The notes below the pieces were generated by a model. That model was given only the letters and a program-made list of their open reading frames with translations. It ran no database searches and was not told where the DNA came from. From the NCBI RefSeq assembly GCF_030651755.1, contig NZ_JAUSBZ010000042.1:1-40931 (forward strand): a stretch of DNA of 40,931 nucleotides. The letters are read 5' to 3'. Made by a program: the position numbers and the translations under genes. The stretch comes from Phenylobacterium sp. Its GTDB lineage: Bacteria; Pseudomonadota; Alphaproteobacteria; Caulobacterales; Caulobacteraceae. Below are positions 9,168 through 18,266 of this stretch, in pieces; positions within the stretch are counted from its first letter, which is position 1; the number at the start of each line of letters is the position of its first letter.

Positions 9168-10682
9168 CTACTTCGCCGGCAAGCCGAGCGTCGGCAGGGT
9201 GAACTGTTCCAGGGCGTCCAGCTGGCGGCGGCCAAAGCCCTGGCGCACGGCGGTCTCGGCGCCGAACTCCAGGAGTTGATCGGAGACGGGGTCATAGGCC
9301 GGCCAGGCCTGGTCCTCGCAGGACGGCGCGCCCGTCCTGGCGAAGGCGACCCAGCAGCCGTGCATCAGGGTCGCCATGGCCCGGTCCTCGTCGCTGACCA
9401 CGCTGTCGGGCGTCCGGCGGCCCCAGTATTCGAAGACGTACTGGATCTCCGCCGCATGATGGGCCCGGTCCAGGACCCGCCGGAACCGGTCGCCCACATA
9501 GGAGAAGTGATAGAGGAAGGCCGGCGCCCCATCGGCGGCCTGGCCGGCGATCCAGCGGGCCGGCGCGCCGAACACCCGGTCGGTGAAGACCGCCCGGCCC
9601 AGGGCCTCGTCCCCCTCGGCGGCGGCTTCCTCGTAGAAGGCCCGCGCCATGGGCGGCAGGTTGGCGGCGAACCTCGCCCCGCCGCCGGGACCGCCCAGCA
9701 GGCTGTCCTCTCCATTGTTCCAGCCGATGATCATCGGCACGTCGATCTCAGCGCCGGCGGCGAAGGCCTGGGTCGCCGTGCGCGGCAGGAGCCGCCCGTC
9801 AGGGAAGGGGCCAAACTCGCCCTCGACGGTTTTGATCAGGGTGTCTGCGGGCACGGCGCGCAGCTGGGCGGTGGTGGCCTTGGCGGGCAGGCCGAGCTTC
9901 TCGCCCGCCGCAACGCCGATCTTTTCCCGGGCCGCCAGACTGTCCGGCTCAAACCAGCCCCCGCCCGACTGGACGATGGCCTTGTGGAACAGGCCCTTGG
10001 CCTGGGGCGTCGCCAGCAGGGCGAGCGTGCTCATGCCGCCCGCCGACTCGCCGAAGACCGTCACATTGCCGGGATCGCCCCCAAGGGCGGCGATGTTGCG
10101 CTGGACCCACTTCAGCGCCGCGATCTGGTCCATCAGCCCATAGGACCCCAGCGGGGCCTTGGCGCCGGCGGACTTGGTCAGGGCTGGGTGAGCGAAATAG
10201 CCCAGCGGACCCAGGCGATAATTGATCGCCACCAGCACTATCCCGTCGCGGGCGAAGTTCTGGCCGTCATAGACCCAGCCGGCGCCAGTGCGGTGCGAGC
10301 CGCCGTGGAGCCAGACCATGACCGGGGCGGGCTTGGCGTCCGGCCGGTAGAGGGGGGCGAAGACATTGAGCTGCAGGCAGTCCTCGCTCATCGGCCCATT
10401 GGCGCCGCCGGCGTTGGGGGCGCCGTCCTCGCGCATGGGCTGGGGACAGGAGGGCCCGGCCGCCACCGCCGGCCGCGCGCCGGTCCAGGGCTGGGGCGCT
10501 TGCGGCGGCGCCCAGCGCAGGGGCCCCACCGGTGGGGCGGCATAGGGGATGTTGCGGAAGATCCGCGCCCGGTCGGTGGCCTCGCCGGCCAGAACCCCGC
10601 TCTCGACGCCTACCCGAACCGTCTCTGCGCCCACCGGCGACGCCAGAAGCGCCAGGGCCGCCGCCATGATCCAAGCCCGCAT
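9168..10682 (-). CDS. Secreted type-B carboxylesterase
   Basis: Alpha/beta hydrolase of the carboxylesterase/para-nitrobenzyl esterase family, probably periplasmic. From the ATG at 10682 the protein has 504 residues, beginning with a signal peptide (MRAWIMAAALALLASPVGA, cut near 19). The oxyanion-hole HGG is at about 126-128 and the nucleophile Ser213 sits in GESAGG. A GWNNGED segment may give the acidic residue and DRAHHAAEIQYVF the catalytic His. NIPYAAPPVGPLRW near residue 44 is the family's N-terminal signature. An ATG at 10697 is an alternative start; 10682 is better because GGAGG lies just upstream. The substrate is unknown. Confidence 0.88.
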   Translation of the reverse strand: MRAWIMAAALALLASPVGAETVRVGVESGVLAGEATDRARIFRNIPYAAPPVGPLRWAPPQAPQPWTGARPAVAAGPSCPQPMREDGAPNAGGANGPMSEDCLQLNVFAPLYRPDAKPAPVMVWLHGGSHRTGAGWVYDGQNFARDGIVLVAINYRLGPLGYFAHPALTKSAGAKAPLGSYGLMDQIAALKWVQRNIAALGGDPGNVTVFGESAGGMSTLALLATPQAKGLFHKAIVQSGGGWFEPDSLAAREKIGVAAGEKLGLPAKATTAQLRAVPADTLIKTVEGEFGPFPDGRLLPRTATQAFAAGAEIDVPMIIGWNNGEDSLLGGPGGGARFAANLPPMARAFYEEAAAEGDEALGRAVFTDRVFGAPARWIAGQAADGAPAFLYHFSYVGDRFRRVLDRAHHAAEIQYVFEYWGRRTPDSVVSDEDRAMATLMHGCWVAFARTGAPSCEDQAWPAYDPVSDQLLEFGAETAVRQGFGRRQLDALEQFTLPTLGLPAK

Positions 10683-10942
10683 CCCGAAAGCCTCCATCCC
10701 CGATTTAGCAGGAGGAGACGGGGCGGCAGGGCCAAGGTCAAGGGAAGGGTGTTTGACATCTAGGCGGCGACGTCGCCCCCGGGAGGGCGGCCGCGGTTTT
10801 GTCATGACATGTGCTAACTGGAGATCCCGGCGCTCCCTTGGCGCAGCGCCTGAGCGATCTTGCCTTGGCAAAGGTTGCTACGGGTCGCCGATATCCGTCA
10901 TTGGGCTGCGGTCGTCCTGAAAGGACTGAGGAATGCGTGTCC

Positions 10943-11938
10943 ATGGCTGAGCCGAGCGCCCCTGTGTGGGATGAAAGACGCCTGCGGCTCGGCGTGACCG
11001 CCGCCGGTGTCGCCCTATGGTCATGGAACGTCGACAGTGACGCATTGACCATGGACGACGTCGGTTACGAGCTCTGGACCGTGCCCAATGACGTGATCGT
11101 GACATTCGAGGATCTTTCGGCGCACATCCATCCCGCCGACCGCGACCGGGTGCGGGTGGCCTTCAACGCCACCCGCGGCATTGTCGGGCCCTATGAGATC
11201 GACTTCCGGATTCTGGTCGGGGACGACGTGCGCTGGATTTCCGCCCGCGGGCGGGGTGATGACGAGGATATTGAGGGCCGCGTCATGTACGGGGTCTTTC
11301 TAGACGTCACCGGCCGCAAGCAGGCCGAGGAGGCGAACGAGCTGCTGGCGGGCGAGATGAGTCATCGGGTCAAGAACCTGATCACCATCGCCGGGGCGCT
11401 CACCTCGATGACATCGCGATCGGCGGAGACCAAGGAAGACATGGCGCGGGAGCTGATTCAGCGTCTCTCCGCCCTGGGCCGGGCTCACGACCTGGTCCGT
11501 CCTGTGCCGGGCCAGACTGATGAGGCCACCTTGCTTGGCGACCTGCTGTCGGTGCTGCTCAATCCCTATGACGACCTCGGCGCGTTCAGCGGACGCATCC
11601 GCGTGGCTGTGCCGCGGGTTGGAATAGGCGAGGGCGCCGCCACCGCCCTGGCCCTGGTGATCCACGAACTGGCCACCAACGCCGTCAAGTATGGCGCGCT
11701 CTCGGTGGCGGCCGGGTTGCTCGATGTGTCGTGCAAGATCGTGCAGGACGAGGCGGTGATCGTCTGGACGGAGCGCGGCGGGCCGGCAGTCAACGCCCCG
11801 AACCCAGGGTCGGGATTTGGCGGACGCCTCCTGGACCGTGTGGTGGAACGTCAGCTGCGCGGGTCGGTGGAGTACCAGTGGCCCGTCGAAGGCATGATCG
11901 CGACCCTGACGTTCAAGGCCGACCGCCTGGCGAGCTGA
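10943..11938 (+). CDS. PAS domain HWE-family sensor histidine kinase
   Basis: Cytoplasmic signalling kinase of 331 residues. A PAS domain occupies about 12-125 (ends ...GVFLDVTGRKQAEE). The HWE kinase core follows, with phospho-acceptor His141 in EMSHRVKNL, the N box HELATNAVKYGAL (241-253) and the WTE triplet at 275-277 that helps name the family. No membrane segment or receiver domain is present. HWE kinases in alphaproteobacteria often act in the general stress response (PhyR-EcfG) or in light/redox sensing; no partner regulator is nearby, so the pathway is unknown. The start at 10943 has TGAGGA upstream. It ends 13 bases before the end of the convergent dnaE2. Confidence 0.9.
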   Translation: MAEPSAPVWDERRLRLGVTAAGVALWSWNVDSDALTMDDVGYELWTVPNDVIVTFEDLSAHIHPADRDRVRVAFNATRGIVGPYEIDFRILVGDDVRWISARGRGDDEDIEGRVMYGVFLDVTGRKQAEEANELLAGEMSHRVKNLITIAGALTSMTSRSAETKEDMARELIQRLSALGRAHDLVRPVPGQTDEATLLGDLLSVLLNPYDDLGAFSGRIRVAVPRVGIGEGAATALALVIHELATNAVKYGALSVAAGLLDVSCKIVQDEAVIVWTERGGPAVNAPNPGSGFGGRLLDRVVERQLRGSVEYQWPVEGMIATLTFKADRLAS

Positions 11939-11951
11939 GACCCGCGCCCGA

Positions 11952-14900
11952 TCAGTGAAAATCCCGGCTGCGGATCAGGCGGCCGGTGACCTTGGAGGCG
12001 GCGGCGATCTCGGCCCGATCCTCCCGCAGGCGGGAAAGCTGGGGGGTCAGGTCCTCGAAGCGTTCGGCCACCACATGGATCACCTCGCCGGCCTTCTGCA
12101 GCCGGCCGTGGACCAGCAGGAAGGCCGAGGTCATCACCAGCCGGCGGTGGGCCTCGAAGGCGTCCTTCCAGATCACCAGATTGGCCCCTCCGGTCTCGTC
12201 CTCCAGGGTGACGAAGGTGACCCCCTTGGCCGTGCCCGGCCGCTGGCGGACCAGGACGAGGCCGGCCACGCAGACCTTGGCGCCGTGCCGCAGGCCAGCC
12301 AGCTGGACGGCGGGAACCGCGCCCCGGTCCGCCAGCCCCCGGCGGAAGAAGCCGCAAGGGTGAGCCTTCAGGGACAGGCGCGTGGTCCTGTAGTCCTCGG
12401 CCACCTGGTGAGGCAGGCTCATCAGGGGCAGGTCGGCCTGGGTCTCCGCCGCGGCCAGCCCGCCTTGGCGAGCGAACAGGGGAGCGGTGTCCTCGACGCG
12501 GCCCTCGCCGGTCAGCCCCTTGGCCAGCCAAAGCGCGGCGCGCCGGTCGAGACCCAGGGACCGACAGGCGTCGGCCTCGGCCAACAGATCCAGGGATCGC
12601 TGCGACAGACGGGCCTGGCGGGCGAGCCGCGGCAGGGTGTCGGCGCCGGCCGCCCGGGCGTCGACCAGGCGGTCCATCTCCTCGCGGCTCAGGCCCTTGA
12701 TCATGCGCAGGCCCAGGCGCACGGCCTTCAACCGGCCCTCCGCGTCCGGAGTCTCCAGGGTGCAGTCCCAGGCGCTGGCCAGAATGTCGGGGCCGCGCAC
12801 CTCCACCCCATGGTCGCGGGCGTCCCGGACCAGCTGGGCGGGCTGGTAGAAGCCCATGGGCTGGCTGTTGAGGAGCGCGGCGCAAAAGACGTCGGGCCAG
12901 CGCTGCTTGACCCAGGCCGAGGCGTAGACCAGCAGGGCGAAGCTGATCGCGTGGCTCTCAGGGAAGCCATAGGAGCCGAAGCCCTCGATCTGGGCGAAGC
13001 AGCGCCTGGCGAAATCGGGGTCATAGCCCCGGGCGACCATGCCTTCGATGAACTTGACCCCATAGTCCCCCACATTGCCGTGGTGGCGGAAGGTGGCCAT
13101 GGCCCGGCGCAGGCCGTTGGCCTCGGCGTCGGTGAACTTGGCCGCCTCGATGGCTAGGCGCATGGCCTGCTCCTGGAACAGCGGCACGCCGAGCGTCTTG
13201 CCCAAGACCTGTTTCAGTTCGTCAGCCGGCCCGTGGTCGGGATGGGGGGCGGGGAAGTCCACCGGGTCCTTGCCCTCCCGGCGGCGCAGATAGGGGTGGA
13301 CCATGTCGCCCTGGATGGGGCCTGGCCGCACGATGGCCACCTCGATCACCAGGTCATAGAACCGCCGGGGCTTGAGCCTGGGCAGCATGGACATCTGGGC
13401 CCGGCTCTCCACCTGGAAGACGCCGACGGAATCGGCCCGGCTCAGCATGTCATAGACCGCCGGGTCCTCCTGAGGGATGTCGGCCAGGTCGTGCAGGTGC
13501 TGGCCGTGGTCGGCCCGCAGCATGGTGAGGCTCTTGCGCAGGGCGCTCAGCATGCCCAGCGCCAGGACATCGACCTTCATCAGGCCCAGCGCATCGATGT
13601 CGTCCTTGTCCCACTCGATGAAGGTACGGTCCTTCATGGCCCCATTGCCAATGGGTACGGTCTCATCCAGCCGCCGCTTGGTGAGGATGAAGCCCCCCAC
13701 ATGCTGCGACAGGTGCCGGGGAAAGCCGATCAGCGCCGTGGCGAGCGTGGTGGCCCGGCGAATCTGCGGATTGTCGGGATCGAGCCCCGTCTGGCGGACA
13801 TGGTCGTCAGGCGTGCCGGTCCCGTAACTGCCCCAGACCGTGCCGGCCAGCGCCGCGGTCACGTCCTCGGTGAGGCCGAGCGCCTTGCCCACCTGGCGGA
13901 TGGCCATGCGCGGGCGATAGTGGATGACGGTGGCGCAGATCGCCGCCCGGTCGCGGCCATAGCGGCCATAGACGTACTGCATCACCTCTTCGCGCCGCTC
14001 GTGCTCGAAATCCACGTCGATGTCCGGGGGCTCGCCGCGCTCTTCAGAGATGAAGCGGGAGAACAATAGGTCCTGGTCGGGCTTGGTGGGGTCCACCGCC
14101 GTGACGCCCAGACAGAAACAGACGCAGGAATTGGCCGCCGATCCTCGCCCCTGGCAGAGAATGCCCTGGGCCCGCGCCCAGGCGACGATGTCATGGACGG
14201 TGAGGAAATAGTTGGCGTAGTCCAGCCGCTCGATCAGATCGAGCTCATGGTTCAAGAGCTTGCGCACCTTGTCCGGCACGCCCCGCCGGTAGCGCTGGGA
14301 GGCGCCGCGCCAGGTGATGTCGCGCAGGTGGGCGATGGGGGTCTTGCCCGGCGGCACGGGCTCGTCGGGATATTCGTAGCGCAGCTCTGACAGGTCGAAA
14401 CCGATCAGGCCGGCGATGGCTGTCGACCGTTCCAGGGCCTCTGGAAAGCGGGCGAACAGCCGGGCCATCTCGGCCGGCGACTTCAGGTGCCGCTCGGCAT
14501 TGGCCGCCAGGCGCCAGCCGGCCTGGTCGATGGTGGTCTTTTCGGCGATGCAGGTCAGGACGTCCTGCAAAGGCCGCCGCTCCGGCCCGTGATAGAGCAC
14601 GTCATTGACCGCGGTCATGGGCGCGCCGCTGGCCGAGGCCAGGGCCTCCAGCTGGGCCAGCCGGGGCAGGTCCCGGGCGCCATAGCCCCTCGCCGCCGCC
14701 AGCCAGACCTGGCCCGGAAAGTCCCCGGCCACCTTGGCCAGGGCCTGGGCGAAGGCCTCGTCCAGGTCGGTGGGCGGGACGGCCAGCACCACCTGGTCCT
14801 CCGCATGGGCGGCGAAGTCCTCGTAGAAGAGCTCGCAGCCCCCCTTCCTCGCCCGCCGCTGGCCGAGCGTTAGCAGGCGGGTCAGGCGGCCATAGGCCTC

Positions 14901-15167
14901 CCGGTCCTTGGGATAGCAGACCAGGCTCGGCGTCCCGTCGGCGAAGTCCAGGCGGGCCCCGGTCAGGACGCGGATCTTTCGCTCGCGTCCGGCGCTCCAG
15001 GCCCGCACGACGCCGGCCAGGCTGTTGCGGTCGCAGACGCCGATGGCCGCAATCCCCAAAGCCTCGGCGGTGGCCACCAGCTCCCACGGGTGGGAGGCGC
15101 CCCGCAGGAAGGAGAAGTTGCTGGCCGCCATCAGCTCGGCATAGGCGGGGGAGGGGTTAGGCGACAT
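11952..15167 (-). CDS. dnaE2: Error-prone DNA polymerase DnaE2 (ImuC)
   Basis: C-family polymerase that performs translesion synthesis as part of the ImuA-ImuB-DnaE2 mutasome after DNA damage. The 1071 residues start [23 protein letters not shown], an N-terminal PHP domain. The active-site PDIDVDF is at 381-387 and [10 protein letters not shown] at 339-347, followed by the palm/fingers, a helix-hairpin-helix region and an OB domain near the C-terminus ([26 protein letters not shown]). Length is standard for DnaE2 and shorter than DnaE1. The frame stays open upstream, but the ATG at 15167 is right for the family. It lies 7 bases downstream of imuB, consistent with a single SOS-induced transcript. 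Confidence 0.96.
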   Translation of the reverse strand: MSPNPSPAYAELMAASNFSFLRGASHPWELVATAEALGIAAIGVCDRNSLAGVVRAWSAGRERKIRVLTGARLDFADGTPSLVCYPKDREAYGRLTRLLTLGQRRARKGGCELFYEDFAAHAEDQVVLAVPPTDLDEAFAQALAKVAGDFPGQVWLAAARGYGARDLPRLAQLEALASASGAPMTAVNDVLYHGPERRPLQDVLTCIAEKTTIDQAGWRLAANAERHLKSPAEMARLFARFPEALERSTAIAGLIGFDLSELRYEYPDEPVPPGKTPIAHLRDITWRGASQRYRRGVPDKVRKLLNHELDLIERLDYANYFLTVHDIVAWARAQGILCQGRGSAANSCVCFCLGVTAVDPTKPDQDLLFSRFISEERGEPPDIDVDFEHERREEVMQYVYGRYGRDRAAICATVIHYRPRMAIRQVGKALGLTEDVTAALAGTVWGSYGTGTPDDHVRQTGLDPDNPQIRRATTLATALIGFPRHLSQHVGGFILTKRRLDETVPIGNGAMKDRTFIEWDKDDIDALGLMKVDVLALGMLSALRKSLTMLRADHGQHLHDLADIPQEDPAVYDMLSRADSVGVFQVESRAQMSMLPRLKPRRFYDLVIEVAIVRPGPIQGDMVHPYLRRREGKDPVDFPAPHPDHGPADELKQVLGKTLGVPLFQEQAMRLAIEAAKFTDAEANGLRRAMATFRHHGNVGDYGVKFIEGMVARGYDPDFARRCFAQIEGFGSYGFPESHAISFALLVYASAWVKQRWPDVFCAALLNSQPMGFYQPAQLVRDARDHGVEVRGPDILASAWDCTLETPDAEGRLKAVRLGLRMIKGLSREEMDRLVDARAAGADTLPRLARQARLSQRSLDLLAEADACRSLGLDRRAALWLAKGLTGEGRVEDTAPLFARQGGLAAAETQADLPLMSLPHQVAEDYRTTRLSLKAHPCGFFRRGLADRGAVPAVQLAGLRHGAKVCVAGLVLVRQRPGTAKGVTFVTLEDETGGANLVIWKDAFEAHRRLVMTSAFLLVHGRLQKAGEVIHVVAERFEDLTPQLSRLREDRAEIAAASKVTGRLIRSRDFH

Positions 15168-15174
15168 GGCTCGC

Positions 15175-16755
15175 CTATCCGAACAGGCCGTGCAGCCACC
15201 ACCTGGCCGGGGCGCCCGCCTCATAGAGGCCGGCGCGGAAGATCCAGAACCGGGCGCCGGCCTGGTCCTCCACCCGGTAATAGTCCCGCACATGGGTGGT
15301 CGAAGCCGCCTCGATGGGCGCCTTCCACCATTCCTCGGCGATCCGTTCGGGCCCCTCGGCCAGACGCACCCGGTGCAGCTGGCCCCGCCAGCGGAACTGC
15401 ACCGGCGGATCGTCCGGCACAGGGGCCGTGGCCTCAATGGGTTCGGGCCGGCGAAACAGGCGGATGGGCCTGGGCCGCGCCGGGTCCCAGCGGGCTGGCG
15501 GCTCGGGAGAAAAGGGCGCGCGCCTGGCCACCGCCCGCTCGGGCACATGGCTCTCCACCGCCTGGCTGGTCCAGACCCGCTCAGCCCCCAGGCGGTTGGC
15601 CAGGCGGTCCACCAAAGGTGCGATCTCCACAGCGCTCTGGCCCACAGGCTCCGGGGCCAGGGCCGCCTGCCGGGCGCTCAACGCCTCCACCTCGAAGGCC
15701 GCGAGCGTCACCTGCTCCACCCCAAAGCCCGGATCCACCTGGTCGAGCCTGGGCAGGAAGAGGCGGGTGATCCGCGCAGCCTCCCGGGCGCCGACGGCCA
15801 GGCCCACCTCCACGGTCTGGGGCCGGCCGTCCACCCGGTGATAGGCGAGCTCGAAGCGCCGGGCGCCCTGGCCCTCGGCGCTCAGCCGGGCGCAGAGCCG
15901 CTCGACGATGTCGCCGCACACCCGGGCCAGATCCTCTGGCGTGCTGATGGGCTCGGCCAGGATCAGGCGGTCGAACCAGGGATTGGGGGGCCTGCGAAAG
16001 GCCAGGGCCTCGGGCGCCTCGCCCAGGGCCTGATCCAGGCGGGTGATCAGCTCCAGGCCAAAACGCTGGGCGAGCTGGCTGCGCGGCAGGCGGCGGACCT
16101 CGCTGACCTTGCGCAGGCCCAGGCGTTCCAGCTGGGCGCAGGCGGCCTCTGAAATGCGCAGGGCGCTGGGGGGCAGGGGATCGAGCACCTGTCCTTGCCG
16201 CCCCGGCGGGCAGAGGCCGGCCCCGTCCCCGTGGCGGGCCAGGGCCCAGGCGGCGCCCGGCGTATCGGCCACCCCGCAGACCACGGGCAGACCGTTGCGG
16301 GCCAGGCGGCGGCGGAAGTCGGCTGTCAGGGCGGCCTCGCCCCCCCAAAGATGGGCCAGCCCCGTCACGTCCAGGAACAGGCCGTCAGGCGGATCGGGCG
16401 CCACCGCCGGGGAAAAGCGCACGCACCAGTCCACCAGGGCCCCGAGGGCCTGGGCGTCGGCCTCAGGCTCGGCCTCGGCGGTGACGAGATCAGGGACATA
16501 GGCCAGGGCGTCGGCGGCCTTCTGACCGGGAAACAGGCCAAGGGCCCTGGCCGCCCTGTCCACGGCCGCCAGCCGGCGGGTTCCACGGCTGGTCTCCACC
16601 AGGGCCAGGGGGGCTTCAGGCGCGGCGCCGGCGCGGCGCCCCTTGCCCCCCGGCGGGGAAGGGGACGGCGGGGCTTGCGGGGCGGGCGGCGGGTTGCGTC
16701 GGCGCCAGTTGTCGATCGCCCAGGTCGGCGACCAGGCGCAGAGGATGCGTGCCAT
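15175..16755 (-). CDS. imuB: ImuB, catalytically inactive Y-family polymerase-like protein
   Basis: Adaptor of the mutasome that links DnaE2 to the beta clamp and ImuA. The 526 residues start [14 protein letters not shown] at 16755. The Y-family fold is recognisable ([15 protein letters not shown] near 155-170), but the acidic SIDE motif of active Y-family polymerases is absent, as usual in ImuB. A proline/glycine-rich insertion occupies about residues 22-48, encoded by a palindrome-containing stretch that also encodes the tail of imuA. The C-terminal part ends with [19 protein letters not shown], a typical ImuB ending. The frame overlaps imuA by 140 bases. I see no canonical clamp-binding motif. 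Confidence 0.93.
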   Translation of the reverse strand: MARILCAWSPTWAIDNWRRRNPPPAPQAPPSPSPPGGKGRRAGAAPEAPLALVETSRGTRRLAAVDRAARALGLFPGQKAADALAYVPDLVTAEAEPEADAQALGALVDWCVRFSPAVAPDPPDGLFLDVTGLAHLWGGEAALTADFRRRLARNGLPVVCGVADTPGAAWALARHGDGAGLCPPGRQGQVLDPLPPSALRISEAACAQLERLGLRKVSEVRRLPRSQLAQRFGLELITRLDQALGEAPEALAFRRPPNPWFDRLILAEPISTPEDLARVCGDIVERLCARLSAEGQGARRFELAYHRVDGRPQTVEVGLAVGAREAARITRLFLPRLDQVDPGFGVEQVTLAAFEVEALSARQAALAPEPVGQSAVEIAPLVDRLANRLGAERVWTSQAVESHVPERAVARRAPFSPEPPARWDPARPRPIRLFRRPEPIEATAPVPDDPPVQFRWRGQLHRVRLAEGPERIAEEWWKAPIEAASTTHVRDYYRVEDQAGARFWIFRAGLYEAGAPARWWLHGLFG

Positions 16756-17524
16756 CCTGGATCTCCGTATCGTCATAGGCGGCGGGACTTTCAAACAGCC
16801 AGGCGCCGGGGCGTCCGCCGCGACAGCGCTCCAGGGTGGCGCGCCAGCGGGGCGCCCCCAGGCCCGGCCGCCCGGCCATAGGCGCGCTGGGGGCCGGGGC
16901 GATGGACCAGCGGGAGGCCGCCGCCGATCCCTGGGCCGCGCCCGCCGCTCCGCCGCCAAAGGGCCGTCGGGCGATGAGGAAGCCGGTGGCCTGACCCTTT
17001 TCGCAGGCCAGCTGCAGCCGGCGGCCCGCCGTCAGGTCGCAGGCCTGGGCCTCCACGAACACGACGCCCACCCCGGACGCCGCCAGGGCGTCCTCGGCCG
17101 CGGCCAGGGCCTGGGCCTCGTCCCTGGCCCAGACCTCGATCAGGGCGCCTGCGGGAAAGCCCAGCCCCGCCAGGCCGGGCGCGTGCAGGTCGTCCCGCCG
17201 GGTGATCCATACCGCCGGCCTCTTCCTCAGGAGGGGCAGGGCCATCAGGGCGGCGAAGGCGGCGGGCGCGGCGGCGGTCTCGGTCTCCATCCCTTCGCCC
17301 CCCACCTCATGCCAGCGGCGCAGGGGCAGGCCCCGGCCGCCCGGGAAGCAGCGGTCGATGCGCGGGTCGCCGAAGGGGAGGGACTCAGACTCCCCCCGCC
17401 CGCCCGTCTCCAGGGCGGCGATCTTCGCCCGCACGGCGTCCAGAGCGCGTTCCGCAGAGGTGGACCCCGGTTTTACGGTCAAGATGCGCTCCTGCTCGGG
17501 GCGCCCGCTGCAAAAACCGGCCAT
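16616..17524 (-). CDS. imuA: ImuA, RecA-like mutasome component
   Basis: RecA/SulA-like protein needed for damage-induced mutagenesis with ImuB and DnaE2. The 302-residue frame begins at an ATG with GAGGAG immediately upstream. The LPFGDPRIDRCFPGGRGLPLRRWHE segment (about 49-73) and the VWITRRDD beta strand match ImuA; the body ends near [15 protein letters not shown]. After that, about 35 residues of proline/alanine/arginine-rich tail overlap the imuB start region in another frame. It is the first gene of the SOS cassette and sits 16 bases from the LexA box. Whether the long tail is functional or a by-product of the inserted palindrome is unknown. Confidence 0.9.
   Translation of the reverse strand: MAGFCSGRPEQERILTVKPGSTSAERALDAVRAKIAALETGGRGESESLPFGDPRIDRCFPGGRGLPLRRWHEVGGEGMETETAAAPAAFAALMALPLLRKRPAVWITRRDDLHAPGLAGLGFPAGALIEVWARDEAQALAAAEDALAASGVGVVFVEAQACDLTAGRRLQLACEKGQATGFLIARRPFGGGAAGAAQGSAAASRWSIAPAPSAPMAGRPGLGAPRWRATLERCRGGRPGAWLFESPAAYDDTEIQDGTHPLRLVADLGDRQLAPTQPAARPASPAVPFPAGGQGAPRRRRA
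16639..16664. repeat. G/C palindrome inside the imuA/imuB overlap
   Basis: CCCCTT (16639-16644) and AAGGGG (16659-16664) bracket CCCC (16646-16649) and GGGG (16655-16658), forming a hairpin with one bulged base and a five-base loop. It is translated in two frames, as the imuA tail and the Pro/Gly-rich insertion of ImuB. It resembles intergenic palindromes of GC-rich alphaproteobacteria that have moved into coding sequence; this origin is inference. Confidence 0.45.
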
Positions 17525-17539
17525 GGCTCCTCATCCTTT

Positions 17540-17554
17540 GTTCTAGTTTTGTTC
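17540..17554 (-). promoter_or_regulatory. LexA (SOS) box of imuA-imuB-dnaE2
   Basis: GTTC (17540-17543), seven bases, then GTTC (17551-17554): a perfect match to the direct-repeat LexA operator GTTC-N7-GTTC of alphaproteobacteria. It overlaps the predicted -10 element and transcription start and lies 16 bases from the imuA ATG. Repression by LexA and induction on RecA-stimulated LexA cleavage follow from established knowledge of this cassette. Confidence 0.9.
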
Positions 17555-17578
17555 TAGTCCGGAGTCCGCCAGAGTCAA
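17551..17578 (-). promoter_or_regulatory. Promoter of the imuA-imuB-dnaE2 operon
   Basis: On the minus strand TTGACT (17578-17573) and TAGAAC (17556-17551) are 16 bases apart, 5/6 and 4/6 matches to sigma-70 elements. The -10 hexamer contains one LexA half-site, so repressor and polymerase would compete directly. The start would be near 17544, leaving a leader of about 20 bases. Confidence 0.55.
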
Positions 17579-17732
17579 TCAACCCAGAATGAGTCGGCGG
17601 ACCTCGGCCCTCGCCGGCCCTCGCGAATCTGATACCCCCAGGGACCGCGTGGGCGCCGGCCAGACCGCGAACCGGAGCCCGCGCCCCGCGTTGCGTCCTG
17701 GTTCAGGCGACGCATCGTCAGGAAGGGCGCGC

Positions 17733-18266
17733 ATGCTGCGACGATTTATCGACTGGTGGCGGGGGCCAGCCCCCGTTCCCCGGACGCCCGCGGCGCCGAC
17801 CCGGCAGGCCGGCGCGGTGCCCTATCGCGTGACGGACAAAGGCGTGTCGGTCCTGCTGGTCACCTCGCGGCGCACCGGCCGCTGGGTGTTTCCCAAGGGC
17901 GGGCTGATGAGCGGCCGCACCCCCTGGGAGTCCGCCGCCCAGGAGGCCCTGGAGGAGGCCGGGGTCGAAGGTGAGGTGGAGGATGTGGCGCTCGGCGCCT
18001 ATCCTTCCGTCCGCATTCGCGGCGATCGTCGGGAGGATCTGGAGGTCAGCCTCTACCTCCTGCGGGTGACCCGTCAGCTGGACCGCTGGCCCGAGCGGGG
18101 GCAGAGGCGCCGCCGGTGGATGAGCCTGTCCGAAGCCGCCGTCCGCCTCGGCGACCCGGGCCTGGTCGATCTGCTGAACCGGGCGGCCGAGCGCCTGGAG
18201 GCCCAGGCCGCGCCGGTCAAGGCAGCCAAGGGCCGCCGCAAGATCAAAGCCGCGTCAGGACGCTGA
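17733..18266 (+). CDS. Nudix hydrolase (DIPP/MutT-like)
   Basis: Probable pyrophosphohydrolase of 177 residues acting on a nucleoside- or inositol-diphosphate-like substrate. The Nudix box lies in KGGLMSGRTPWESAAQEAL plus EEAGV: the metal-binding EAxEE core is intact, but the G-x5-E glutamate is Arg and the REU arginine is Gln. Related alphaproteobacterial Nudix proteins commonly show such changes. The N-terminus (MLRRFIDWWRG) is basic and aromatic; the C-terminus ends in a lysine/arginine-rich tail. ATG 17733 is preferred over an in-frame upstream ATG because GGAAGGG lies before it. The last 23 bases overlap the end of the convergent phosphate transporter gene. Confidence 0.85.
   Translation: MLRRFIDWWRGPAPVPRTPAAPTRQAGAVPYRVTDKGVSVLLVTSRRTGRWVFPKGGLMSGRTPWESAAQEALEEAGVEGEVEDVALGAYPSVRIRGDRREDLEVSLYLLRVTRQLDRWPERGQRRRRWMSLSEAAVRLGDPGLVDLLNRAAERLEAQAAPVKAAKGRRKIKAASGR

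Noticed and set aside
10690-10760. TTGACC and GCTAAATC upstream of the carboxylesterase as a promoter
   Set aside because: The -10-like word is a good match, but the spacing of 26 bases is far too long and it lies against the start codon.
9276-10763. 495-codon plus-strand frame opposite the carboxylesterase
   Set aside because: Shadow of the esterase; low-complexity composition and no ribosome binding site.
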